Of a stretch of 45,117 bases of DNA, positions 32,243 to 40,311 are shown in pieces (position 1 is the first letter of the stretch; the number at the start of each line of letters is the position of its first letter). The notes beneath the pieces are model-generated. The model saw nothing but the letters and a program-made list of their open reading frames with translations, was not told the origin of the DNA and made no database searches. Both the position numbers and the translations under genes were made by a program. The stretch comes from CAYFQH01 sp964345215 (GTDB lineage Bacteria; Bacillota; Clostridia; Christensenellales; Aristaeellaceae), in NCBI GenBank assembly GCA_964345215.1, contig CAYFQH010000013.1, positions 1 through 45,117 of the forward strand, given 5' to 3'.

Positions 32243-33094
32243 TTATTGGCTCCACTCCATTAGTTTTTTGCGAACAAGGGAAAAAAAAGCCAAAGGCTGC
32301 AGCCGAATGAGTTTAACCGTTTGTTTTGATTTTGTTATTTCAATGGATTCTCTGTGATGAAGCAAGACGGGCTTGTGCCCATCAATTACCATTTGAAATC
32401 CGGCAGCCTCATCGCAGCCAAATTCGAGGCGGACCACCTCGTCACTGCTAACTACCACAGGCCTTTGCTGCAAGGAATGAGCGCAAATGGGTGTTACCAG
32501 CATACAGTTTAACCGGGGGCTAATAATAGGCCCTCCAGCTGATAAGCTGTAGCCTGTTGACCCGGTGGGGCTTGACACAATAATGCCGTCGGCCCGGTAT
32601 CTGCCCATAGGGTCGTTTGAAATATAAGCATCAATGGCTATCAGCCTGGAATAAGCCCCCCTGCTTACAACCACGTCGTTTAAGGCAATTTGTTTTTCGT
32701 GGTTTTTAAGGCAAATCTCTAAAAGCATCCGCTGGTCAATTTCATACTTTCCCCTGCACATAGCATCAAGGGAGGTCTCCAGCTCATCCTGCTCTACTTC
32801 TGTTAAAAAACCCAAGCGCCCGGCGTTAATGGCCAAAATCGGCACATCTCCCTTAACAGCCCAAGGAACCAAATGAAGAAGGGTTCCATCTCCGCCTAAT
32901 ACCACCAACACATCGCAGCGGTGCATCTGTGCCAGATCCAAAGATTCAAAGCGGTGATTAAAGTACTTGCTTAACCAAGGTTCAACAAATATTTGGATAT
33001 GATAGGCTTCAAGTTTTTGAATAATTTTAGAAGTGAGCTCCTGGGGGATTGCTTTTGTGGGATGAGCCGCCAAGTAAACGGCCTTGATTTGCAC
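32243..33094 (-). CDS. nadK: NAD kinase
   Basis: NadK phosphorylates NAD to NADP. The protein of about 283 residues contains VVLGGDGTLLH (GGDGT motif at about 67-71), NAGRLGFL, and the second family motif SSPTGSTGYSLSAGGPI. The start is not certain. A GTG at 33103 sits directly against the AAAGGTGG site, while an in-frame GTG at 33094 is spaced about 9 bases away and gives a family-like N-terminus (MQIKAVYLAAHP). It lies about 60 bases downstream of tlyA and 19 bases upstream of argR. Confidence 0.95.
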   Translation of the reverse strand: MQIKAVYLAAHPTKAIPQELTSKIIQKLEAYHIQIFVEPWLSKYFNHRFESLDLAQMHRCDVLVVLGGDGTLLHLVPWAVKGDVPILAINAGRLGFLTEVEQDELETSLDAMCRGKYEIDQRMLLEICLKNHEKQIALNDVVVSRGAYSRLIAIDAYISNDPMGRYRADGIIVSSPTGSTGYSLSAGGPIISPRLNCMLVTPICAHSLQQRPVVVSSDEVVRLEFGCDEAAGFQMVIDGHKPVLLHHRESIEITKSKQTVKLIRLQPLAFFSLVRKKLMEWSQ

Positions 33095-33157
33095 CAACCT
33101 CACCCACCTTTTCTTTCATCTAGTATAATATAAACTTTAAGCCTGTGCAAGAATAAT

Positions 33158-33961
33158 TTATTCAAGCTGGCCGTGAGCCGCTAAAACCACCTGCTCAATC
33201 CCTTGTTTCGTAACGTCTATACCTTGTTTTTCAATTTTTGCTAAAAACTCAATGTTCCCTTCTGGTCCAGTAATTGGCGAGAAGGTAAGGCCTGTTACAT
33301 GCCAATTCAGGGTTTCTTTTACAAATAAAACAATGTCCTCTATCACTTTTTGATGAATTTTTCCATCGCGCACAACGCCTTTTTTACCAACAAACTCTTT
33401 TCCTGCCTCAAACTGGGGCTTAATCAGGGTAACAAACATCCCTTCTTCCCCCATAATTTGGGCGGCTACTGGAAGAATTAAGCGAATGGAAATAAAGGAT
33501 ACATCCATCACCGTCATCACCGGGGCCAAAGGAAAATCATCCTTTGTAAGGTGACGAGCGTTGGTTCGCTCCATGACCGTTACCTTAGGGTTGGTACGAA
33601 GTCCCCAGTCTAACTGGCCATAGCCCACATCAACTGCATATACATGGGCTGCACCGCTTCGCAGCAGCACATCTGTAAATCCTCCGGTGGCAGCACCAAT
33701 ATCCATGGCGACCTTGCCCCCTGCATTGATTTTAAAAACCTCCATGGCTTTTTCAAGTTTCAGCCCCCCTCTGCTTACAAAGGGATGCAAGGGCTTTCGT
33801 ATATCAAGGGCAGCATCAACAGGAACCATTTGAGAAGGTTTTAAAACCTTTTCCTCTTTTAAATACACCACCCCGGCCATAATATGGCTTTGGGCCTCCT
33901 GCCGGCTTTTAACCAAACCTTGTTGGGTTAGGGCAATATCTGCCCTTACTTTGTCCTTCAT
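33158..33961 (-). CDS. tlyA: TlyA-family rRNA 2'-O-methyltransferase
   Basis: From the ATG at 33961 the protein has about 267 residues: an N-terminal S4-like RNA-binding domain (about 3-62, RADIALTQQGLVKSRQEAQ) and an FtsJ/RrmJ-type SAM-dependent methyltransferase domain with AMDIGAATGGFTDVLLRSGA and VMDVSFISIRLILP. TlyA homologues methylate 16S/23S rRNA ribose; the old name is hemolysin A. The ATGA overlap with the dxs stop codon selects this start over one ten codons upstream. The order dxs-tlyA-nadK-argR-recN is typical of Firmicutes. Confidence 0.92.
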   Translation of the reverse strand: MKDKVRADIALTQQGLVKSRQEAQSHIMAGVVYLKEEKVLKPSQMVPVDAALDIRKPLHPFVSRGGLKLEKAMEVFKINAGGKVAMDIGAATGGFTDVLLRSGAAHVYAVDVGYGQLDWGLRTNPKVTVMERTNARHLTKDDFPLAPVMTVMDVSFISIRLILPVAAQIMGEEGMFVTLIKPQFEAGKEFVGKKGVVRDGKIHQKVIEDIVLFVKETLNWHVTGLTFSPITGPEGNIEFLAKIEKQGIDVTKQGIEQVVLAAHGQLE

Positions 33962-35826
33962 ATTGCAATCCTTTTTTGCAGTTGATCCCATATTTTATCG
34001 GCCATCTCCTCTGGTTCCAATCCGGCTTTTTTAAGCAAGCTTTTGCGCTGGCCATGGGGTACAATATTTGTAATGGCAAAAGATAACACAGGAGGTGTTA
34101 GGTGATTTTGTACGCAAAATTCATTAACAGCGCTGGAGAACCCCCCCTCTAAAACATGCTCTTCCATTGTTATTAAAGGTACACCTCCATTTACCAGCAG
34201 CCAGTTTTTATCCAGGGGTTTAAGAGACGAAGCATTCATTACTGTAGGGGCCAGGTTATATTTTTTCTGCAGAATTTGAGCTGTTTTAAGCCCTTCATCC
34301 ACCATAGCACCAATGGCTAAAATAACGCAGTCCTGACCCTTTTGTTCAACATTCCACTTGCCAGGCGTAAAGGGCTCTTTCTTTTCATGACCTACCTGCT
34401 CTGGCAAACTGCGTGGGTAGCGGATAGCACAAGGGCCAGGATGATGCTGACTATAGAGCAGCATTTGATCAAGCTCCCGCAAATCCTTGGGGGCCAAGAC
34501 AGTAAAGTTTGGCATCGTACGCAGGTAAGCAAAGTCGTACAGGCCATGATGGGTCGGACCGTCAGCACCTGAAATGCCAGCCCTATCTAGTAAGAAACAT
34601 ACAGATAAATTTTGCAAAGCCACATCGTGAAACAATTGGTCGTAAGCCCTTTGTAAAAAGGTTGAATAAATAGCTACATAAGGGTGCATCCCTCCCGCCG
34701 CCAGACCGGCTGCCAAAGTAACTCCATGGGCTTCAGCAATACCCACATCCATCAAACGGTTGGGAAAATCGTTTTTAAAGGCCGTCATGCCGGTGCCAAT
34801 GGGCATGGCAGCAGTAATGGCAACAATCTTATCATCTTCTTTTGCAAGGCGGGCAAGGGCTTTTCCTGCCCGTTCGCCGCAAGTTTGCCCGTTAGGCGCC
34901 TCAAGCGCTTCCCCGCTGTCAACCGAAAAAGGAGATGCGCCGTGGAATAAGTCCGGGGCGCTTTCGGCAATATCGTAGCCATTTCCTTTTTTGGTGATAC
35001 AGTGAATCAGCACAGGTTTCTGCAAGGTTTTGGCATTTTGCAGTACATGCTCCAAGGTTTCAATATCGTGCCCATTGATAGGCCCCAAATAAACAAAGCC
35101 AAGGGCTTCAAAAAAACCTTCATCAATAACCATACCCTTTAAAAGATCTTTTGCCCAATCCATAAAGCGGTAGAGGGGTTTACCAATTAAGGGCAGCTTA
35201 TTCAAGCCGAACTTAACTGCTTTTTTCGCTTCAATCCAACCCTTGCTCACCCGCAGGTGGGTTAGATAATTGGCCATAGCCCCAACGTTTTTAGAAATAG
35301 ACATCTCATTGTCATTTAAAATCACAATCATAGGGGTTTGGCTGCTGCCCGCATCGTTTAAGGCTTCGTAACATAAGCCACCGCTTAGGGCCCCATCGCC
35401 AATCAAGGCCACAACTTGCTCATCGCTCCCCTTTAAATCCCTGGCCCTGGCCATGCCCAGGGCAGCAGAAATAGAGGTGGAAGCGTGGCCTGTTTCAAAA
35501 CAATCGTACTCGCTCTCCTCCCTTTTGGGAAAGCCACTTAAACCGTTTTCCATACGGAGGGTATGAAATTGCTTATACCGCCCTGTAATTAGTTTATGCA
35601 CATAGGATTGATGCCCCACATCAAAAATAATTTTATCCTTTGGGGTGTCTAAAATCCGGTGCAGAGCCAAGGTAAGTTCTACAACTCCAAGATTTGAAGA
35701 AAGATGACCGCCATTTTGGGAAACAGTTTGAATAATCGTTTCGCGAATTTCAGCCGCCAATACCTCCAGCTGGTCGTAGTTTAGTTCTTTTACCTGGGCA
35801 GGGCTTACAATATGCTCTAAATACAC
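33958..35826 (-). CDS. dxs: 1-deoxy-D-xylulose-5-phosphate synthase
   Basis: Dxs condenses pyruvate and glyceraldehyde 3-phosphate using thiamine diphosphate, the first step of the MEP isoprenoid pathway. The 622 residues have the usual order: HLSSNLGVVELTLALH, FDVGHQSYVHK and GHASTSISAALG; the ThDP motif GDGALSGGLCYEALNDAG; the central DVGIAEAHGVTLAAG; DRAGISGADGPTHHG; and the C-terminal transketolase domain. The start is GTG at 35826, preceded by AAGGAG with a spacing of 7; an ATG just before it is out of frame. Confidence 0.97.
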   Translation of the reverse strand: MYLEHIVSPAQVKELNYDQLEVLAAEIRETIIQTVSQNGGHLSSNLGVVELTLALHRILDTPKDKIIFDVGHQSYVHKLITGRYKQFHTLRMENGLSGFPKREESEYDCFETGHASTSISAALGMARARDLKGSDEQVVALIGDGALSGGLCYEALNDAGSSQTPMIVILNDNEMSISKNVGAMANYLTHLRVSKGWIEAKKAVKFGLNKLPLIGKPLYRFMDWAKDLLKGMVIDEGFFEALGFVYLGPINGHDIETLEHVLQNAKTLQKPVLIHCITKKGNGYDIAESAPDLFHGASPFSVDSGEALEAPNGQTCGERAGKALARLAKEDDKIVAITAAMPIGTGMTAFKNDFPNRLMDVGIAEAHGVTLAAGLAAGGMHPYVAIYSTFLQRAYDQLFHDVALQNLSVCFLLDRAGISGADGPTHHGLYDFAYLRTMPNFTVLAPKDLRELDQMLLYSQHHPGPCAIRYPRSLPEQVGHEKKEPFTPGKWNVEQKGQDCVILAIGAMVDEGLKTAQILQKKYNLAPTVMNASSLKPLDKNWLLVNGGVPLITMEEHVLEGGFSSAVNEFCVQNHLTPPVLSFAITNIVPHGQRKSLLKKAGLEPEEMADKIWDQLQKRIAI

Positions 35827-35840
35827 CCATATGCTCCTTT

Positions 35841-36572
35841 TTATTCAAACTTGCGCAGTTTCTCGCCAACAAGGGGAAGGGTGTATGCCTCACCCCGGTA
35901 AGCATGGATCATCAATTGGTATTTTAAAAATATGACTACAATCACCATGGCTATAAAAACAAGCCACAATACAATACCCATAATGGTGCCTAAAATAGGA
36001 ATGACGCTAAAGAGAATACCTAGTACCCATAAAACAATGGAAATAACAATTTCTGCAATAAACAGGGCGGAAGACTGAACGCTCATCCGCCGTACAGCCT
36101 TGCTTCTTTGATCAGCAAAGTATAGAAATAGGCCAAAAAGCCCTATAAAAGCCCCCAAGGTGCAAGTAAGGTTAATGGACTGGTTGGTTGAAACAATTTC
36201 CCCCTGGCCCTGGCGCCGCCTTTTTGATGTATATCCAGGCCCTTCTTCCTCTTGTGCTTCATAGGCGTTGCCGTCGTACATCGGTTCTTCCTGGTGGTGA
36301 GTGTACTGCTGCTCTTGATAATAGCCGCTGTTCTCTTCGTAATACTCTTCCTGTTGGGGCTGTTCGTAATAGTAACTTCCCCCCTCCTCTTCCCCTTGGT
36401 TTACACCGTATACAGGGGGGGCCGCGTAAACAGGCTCCTGCTGAGCCTGGCCTTCACTGTCCTGGGAGGGATACTCTAAGGGCTCGTAATACCGGTAATC
36501 CTGTTGGCTATCGTTTCGTCTATATGCATCGTACTCATCGTACGGGTCGTTTTGATTTTGATGATTGTCCAT
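35841..36572 (-). CDS. Membrane protein with Tyr/Gln/Glu-rich N-terminal tail (DUF4870-like)
   Basis: The first ~115 of 243 residues are hydrophilic low-complexity sequence rich in Tyr, Gln and Glu (such as YYEPLEYPSQDSEGQ and SYYYEQPQQEEYYEEN), probably disordered. A basic patch KRRRQGQGE follows. The C-terminal half has three to four membrane segments (starting LTCTLGAFIGLFGLFLYFA, then an ADQRSKAVRRMSVQS loop) resembling the DUF4870/Tic20-like family. Function is unknown. It sits between ddl and dxs with 14-base gaps and is therefore part of the long leftward operon. Confidence 0.6.
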   Translation of the reverse strand: MDNHQNQNDPYDEYDAYRRNDSQQDYRYYEPLEYPSQDSEGQAQQEPVYAAPPVYGVNQGEEEGGSYYYEQPQQEEYYEENSGYYQEQQYTHHQEEPMYDGNAYEAQEEEGPGYTSKRRRQGQGEIVSTNQSINLTCTLGAFIGLFGLFLYFADQRSKAVRRMSVQSSALFIAEIVISIVLWVLGILFSVIPILGTIMGIVLWLVFIAMVIVVIFLKYQLMIHAYRGEAYTLPLVGEKLRKFE

Positions 36573-36586
36573 AAAGATATTCCTTT

Positions 36587-37825
36587 CTACAGTTTGGTTC
36601 CTTTGCTTTCCATCTTGATGCCGTCCAGTTGAACCCCCTTGATGCCGTCCAGCTGAACCCCTTCTAATATAGTAGATATGTAGGCATAGGAGCTGGAATT
36701 TTTTTGTTCATGGGCTTTAAAAGCATACTGAACCAGCCTGTCAATTAAATCGCCGTAGCGAAGGCCGCTGTGCTCCCACAAATAATAGGCCATAGAACCA
36801 GGAATGGTGTTAACTTCCGTTACATACAGGCTATGGCTTTGAATATCCTCCATGTAGTCAATGCGAACAACCCCTTTTAAGTCTAAAAGGTTAAATATCT
36901 GTTTTGAAATGATTTGAATACGGTCTTTCAGCTCATCGCTAATGGGGGCGGGAATTTCCCTAGCTAGGGCGGCCATCCCAGCACTACCGTTTTTATTTTT
37001 TTGCCCATACTTTATTTCATAATCCAGTAGCCCATCAACTTCCGGCGGTTTTTCAATGACAGATGCTTCAATTTTATCTTCATAGCCTAAAACAGCACAG
37101 TTGAGTTCAATTTTTTGTTCAATGGCCTTTTCGACCAAAACTTTTCGGTCAAAAGAAAAGGCCGTGTCTAAAGCTTCCTGAAGTTTCTGAGGCGTTTTTA
37201 CATAAGTCACCCCAATGGAGGAACCCAAGCTGGCCGGCTTTACAACCACAGGGAGGGAAAATTTTTCAATTTCATCTAAAACCCCTTGGGCATCTCTTTC
37301 CCACCGGCTGCGATAAAACCAAATTCCCGGCACAACGGGCAAACCAGCCCCTTTTAAAAAGTCTTTAAACATAATTTTATCCATGGTCAGGGCGCTGGCA
37401 CAAACACCGCCGCTGGTATAGGGAATGTTGGCCATTTCCATAACCCCTTGAATGCAGCCATCCTCCCCATGGGCCCCATGAAAGGCAAGTAAGGCACAGT
37501 CAATTCGGGCAACAATTTTCTGCTCTGTTCCTTTAAAAAGCCCTTTGGCTTTTATATAGGTAAGCAAGGCACCGGAACCAGGGGTTAAATCAAGGCTCAC
37601 CGGGATAATACCCGGCGCATCGGGCGAAAAGTCTGTATACAGGCGAATGTCTTTTAAGCCGTTCCCTGTATACCATCTGCCTTTAGGATCGATATAGATA
37701 GGAATGGCCTGATACTTTTCCTCAGGTACGGCCATGAGCATCTGCAGCCCCGTTATAATCGACACATCATGTTCGCAACTTCTGCCGCCAAAAAAAACAC
37801 CTAATACTTTTTTAAAATTTTGCAT
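36587..37825 (-). CDS. D-alanine--D-alanine ligase homologue with divergent acceptor loop
   Basis: The 412-residue ATP-grasp ligase of the Ddl/Van family has VFFGGRSCEHDVSIITG at the N-terminus, AFHGAHGEDGCIQG, PASLGSSIGVTYV, the DYEIKYG loop with the Tyr typical of D-Ala-D-Ala ligases, and GVVRIDYME. The C-terminal motif reads EVNTIPGSMAYYLWEHSG, whereas classical Ddl proteins have a sequence like NTxPGMTSHSL, so the residues that contact the second substrate differ. The protein is also longer than usual, with a C-terminal extension containing a duplicated octapeptide. It is translated 8 bases after the MurF-like gene. D-Ala-D-Ala synthesis is probable; a different second substrate is possible. 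Confidence 0.82.
   Translation of the reverse strand: MQNFKKVLGVFFGGRSCEHDVSIITGLQMLMAVPEEKYQAIPIYIDPKGRWYTGNGLKDIRLYTDFSPDAPGIIPVSLDLTPGSGALLTYIKAKGLFKGTEQKIVARIDCALLAFHGAHGEDGCIQGVMEMANIPYTSGGVCASALTMDKIMFKDFLKGAGLPVVPGIWFYRSRWERDAQGVLDEIEKFSLPVVVKPASLGSSIGVTYVKTPQKLQEALDTAFSFDRKVLVEKAIEQKIELNCAVLGYEDKIEASVIEKPPEVDGLLDYEIKYGQKNKNGSAGMAALAREIPAPISDELKDRIQIISKQIFNLLDLKGVVRIDYMEDIQSHSLYVTEVNTIPGSMAYYLWEHSGLRYGDLIDRLVQYAFKAHEQKNSSSYAYISTILEGVQLDGIKGVQLDGIKMESKGTKL
36614..36661. repeat. 24-base tandem duplication inside the 3' end of the ddl-like gene
   Basis: Two adjacent 24-base units (36614-36637 and 36638-36661) differ at one position. They encode GVQLDGIK twice in the C-terminal extension of the ligase. 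The reading frame is kept. Confidence 0.9.
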
Positions 37826-37833
37826 AGTACCAC

Positions 37834-39438
37834 CTACCCTTCGTTGTAATGATCTGGTAAATCATTTTCATACAAGATTACGTCGCCGGCCTGGATAATT
37901 TTTTGGAGTGCTTGGGAAGATTCTTCAAGGGAGCGTACAGTAATAATATTATTTTTGTTAAAACCTTTTTCAGTTAACCCTGTCATAATGGGCTTGGTAT
38001 GTTTTTCGCCAATAAGAATGGCAATATCCGCCACCGAAGCCATTTCTTCACCAAAGATTTTATTATACTTTTCTTCTTCTTTGCCCATTTCAACCATACC
38101 TGGTGTAATTATAATTTTACGTCCTTTAAACTGAGCCAGTACATCCAAAGCCGCTTGAGTTCCTTTAGGATTGCTGTTAAAGGCATCGTCAATAACGGTA
38201 ATATTCCCATTGGGATTATAAATCAGCTGCAGTCGGTGCTCAACAGGCTTTATTTTGCTAATGCCCCGCTGAATCTCCTCTTTGGATAAACCAAGGTGGA
38301 GGGCCACGCTGGCAGCCAACAAAATATTTTGAATGTTGTGAGCTCCCAGCAGCTGTGTTTTTCCCTTTAACAGCCTGCCTTTTGGGCTAACAATTGTAAA
38401 AGCGGTACCTTCGGGGGAAATCTGAACATCTTCCGCCCACAAATTTCCCTGCCCTGGCTTTAGGCTAACCAGGCTTTTGCTAATGGTTGTTTTGTTATAC
38501 ATTTCCAGTACATGGCCTTGGTCGTTTACAAAAAAGGCCTGGCCCTGTGGAGGTAAATTTTCAATTAGCTCATACTTGGTTTTGGCTATTCGTTCGACAT
38601 TTTTAAAAGTTTCCAAGTGCTGGGGACCAACAGAGGTCACAAGGCCCAGCTGGGGGTGAACCAGCCTGCAAAGCTCTTTAATATCTCCCTTGTGCCTTGC
38701 CCCCATTTCGGCAATAAACACTTGGTGGGAAGGTTCCAGGCGCTCTCTAATGACCCTGGTAAGCCCCATAGGGGTGTTAAAGCTTGCAGGAGATGCGAGT
38801 ACTTGGTATTTTTCACTTAACAGGCTGTTTAAAATAAATTTAACTGAGGTTTTGCCATAGCTGCCCGTAATGCCAATTTTAATTAAATCCGGCCTTTCTT
38901 TCAGCTGTTTTTTAGCATCTTGGAAATAACATTCACTAATCAGCTTTTCAACAGGCCAAGCTAGTCCCCCCCCCAAGGCAACAAAAAGGGGCAATAAGAT
39001 AGGCACCAGCATAATGGCAAGGGCCACAGGTGAGCGGTATACCTGCAAAAGGCCCAGAAGTAAAAAAACCAGGGCGATTACAGCGTACAGCCTTTTAACC
39101 CTTGGGGTATACCTTAAGGGTTTTTTCGCCTTGGAATCATAAAAAAAGGTTGCAATCCAAAGGCCCAGCAAGGCGGAGAGGATAAAGACAACCAGGGCGA
39201 AAATAACCTCGGTTTCGTAGTTGGCCACCGGTGCCAAACGGTCAAAAACCGCAAAAAGCACCGTAACCCCTAAAGCAACGGCCAACCCAGGAAAATAAGC
39301 CTTTTTCCAGTTCCGCCCCACAGCCTTAAAATAACCGGGAAACTGGTAGCTTTCCAGCTGAAAAAAATGAATCAGGGTTTTCATGGCAAACATGCAGGCA
39401 ATCAAAGGAGAAAAAGCAAGCAACCACCTTACAATCAT
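37834..39438 (-). CDS. MurF-like ligase with an N-terminal membrane domain
   Basis: The 534 residues divide into about 165 N-terminal residues with roughly five membrane segments (about 3-20, 48-68, 79-100, 117-134, 139-160) and a Mur ligase catalytic part. The P-loop is TGSYGKTS at 191-198. MGARHKGDIKEL, TSVGPQHLETF, LLGAHNIQNILLAASVAL, VEHRLQ and DDAFNSNPKGTQAALDVL match the central and C-terminal domains of MurF. The usual N-terminal MurF domain that binds UDP-MurNAc-tripeptide is missing. The enzyme is therefore membrane-embedded and may act on a lipid-linked or other substrate rather than the normal soluble one. It lies 2 bases after the hydrolase gene and 8 before the ddl-like gene. Confidence 0.8.
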   Translation of the reverse strand: MIVRWLLAFSPLIACMFAMKTLIHFFQLESYQFPGYFKAVGRNWKKAYFPGLAVALGVTVLFAVFDRLAPVANYETEVIFALVVFILSALLGLWIATFFYDSKAKKPLRYTPRVKRLYAVIALVFLLLGLLQVYRSPVALAIMLVPILLPLFVALGGGLAWPVEKLISECYFQDAKKQLKERPDLIKIGITGSYGKTSVKFILNSLLSEKYQVLASPASFNTPMGLTRVIRERLEPSHQVFIAEMGARHKGDIKELCRLVHPQLGLVTSVGPQHLETFKNVERIAKTKYELIENLPPQGQAFFVNDQGHVLEMYNKTTISKSLVSLKPGQGNLWAEDVQISPEGTAFTIVSPKGRLLKGKTQLLGAHNIQNILLAASVALHLGLSKEEIQRGISKIKPVEHRLQLIYNPNGNITVIDDAFNSNPKGTQAALDVLAQFKGRKIIITPGMVEMGKEEEKYNKIFGEEMASVADIAILIGEKHTKPIMTGLTEKGFNKNNIITVRSLEESSQALQKIIQAGDVILYENDLPDHYNEG

Positions 39439-39440
39439 GA

Positions 39441-40220
39441 TTATATTTCCTCCTTTGTAAATTGTGAAACAATAATACTAAACCGTTTCCATTGCTCTAA
39501 ATACGCATAGTGGCTGCCGTTCTCAAAAACGATCAACGCCCCGTCAGGAATATTTTCTTCCATCTTTTTGCCCATCCACAAGGGGGTTTCCGTATCTTTA
39601 TCTCCCCAAATTAAAAGGGTAGGTGCCTGTATTAGGGGCAATAAGGAGGTTAAATCCTCAGAAATGAGCCGAATGAAGGTTGGCCGCATATCCGGACTTA
39701 GGGCCACATAGTCCGCTGAACCATACTTCATGCGCAATTTTTCTGCCAGGGTATCAGGCAGAGAACCAAAAATTTTTATTTTTTTCATCCACTGATAAAA
39801 GCGCTTTTTTCGCTGGAAGGATTTGCTTCGTTTTTGCTGGGCCTTCGTTTGAGCCTTCTTAAGCCCTGCCCCCCCCGTAACAACCAGTTTATGAACATAT
39901 TGAGGCCAATGGCTTGCAATATAAATGGCAATACGCCCCCCATTTGAATGGCCCACCACCGTTGGGTTTTTAAGGCCAAGTTCATCCATAAAATGGCATA
40001 CCAAAAGGGCATATTCCGCTACACCCCAAGGCTCGGGTGGCTTTTCACTTTTGCCGTGGCCAGGCAGATCCACTACGGTAACACGATAATCTTTTGAAAG
40101 TTCGTCAAAAATGGGTTTAAAAAAACTACTGTCTATTCCCCAGCCGTGCAGAAGTAAAATGTCTCTCCCCTGACCATGCTGCTCATAAAACAGCTGTACC
40201 TGATCAATTGTTATATACAA
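39441..40220 (-). CDS. Alpha/beta-fold hydrolase
   Basis: The 259-residue protein has the alpha/beta-hydrolase pattern: LLLHGWGIDSSFF (oxyanion hole), VDLPGHGKSEKP, nucleophile Ser in VVGHSNGGRIAI (about 94), acid Asp in LIWGDKDTETP and His in NGSHYAYLEQW. A basic segment (KKAQTKAQQKRSKSFQRKKR, about 130-149) lies in the cap region, perhaps for contact with membrane or anionic substrate. There is no signal peptide. The substrate is unknown; tight linkage to the Mur-like and Ddl-like ligases suggests an ester or amide related to cell-wall intermediates (inference). Confidence 0.85.
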   Translation of the reverse strand: MYITIDQVQLFYEQHGQGRDILLLHGWGIDSSFFKPIFDELSKDYRVTVVDLPGHGKSEKPPEPWGVAEYALLVCHFMDELGLKNPTVVGHSNGGRIAIYIASHWPQYVHKLVVTGGAGLKKAQTKAQQKRSKSFQRKKRFYQWMKKIKIFGSLPDTLAEKLRMKYGSADYVALSPDMRPTFIRLISEDLTSLLPLIQAPTLLIWGDKDTETPLWMGKKMEENIPDGALIVFENGSHYAYLEQWKRFSIIVSQFTKEEI

Positions 40221-40311
40221 AATCGATGCTCCTTTAAAAAAGTTACCGATATATATTATCGCACTTTAATGAAAAAAGAAAGAATATTCATCTTAATTCT
40301 ATTTTTGCTCA

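Noticed and set aside
36188..36574. 128-codon + strand frame opposite the Tyr/Gln-rich protein gene
   Set aside because: Low-complexity complement; no ribosome binding site and no family features.
36587..40220. Glycopeptide (van) resistance cluster
   Set aside because: There is a Ddl homologue and a MurF homologue, but no vanH dehydrogenase, vanX dipeptidase or vanRS; the ligase keeps the Tyr typical of D-Ala-D-Ala enzymes.
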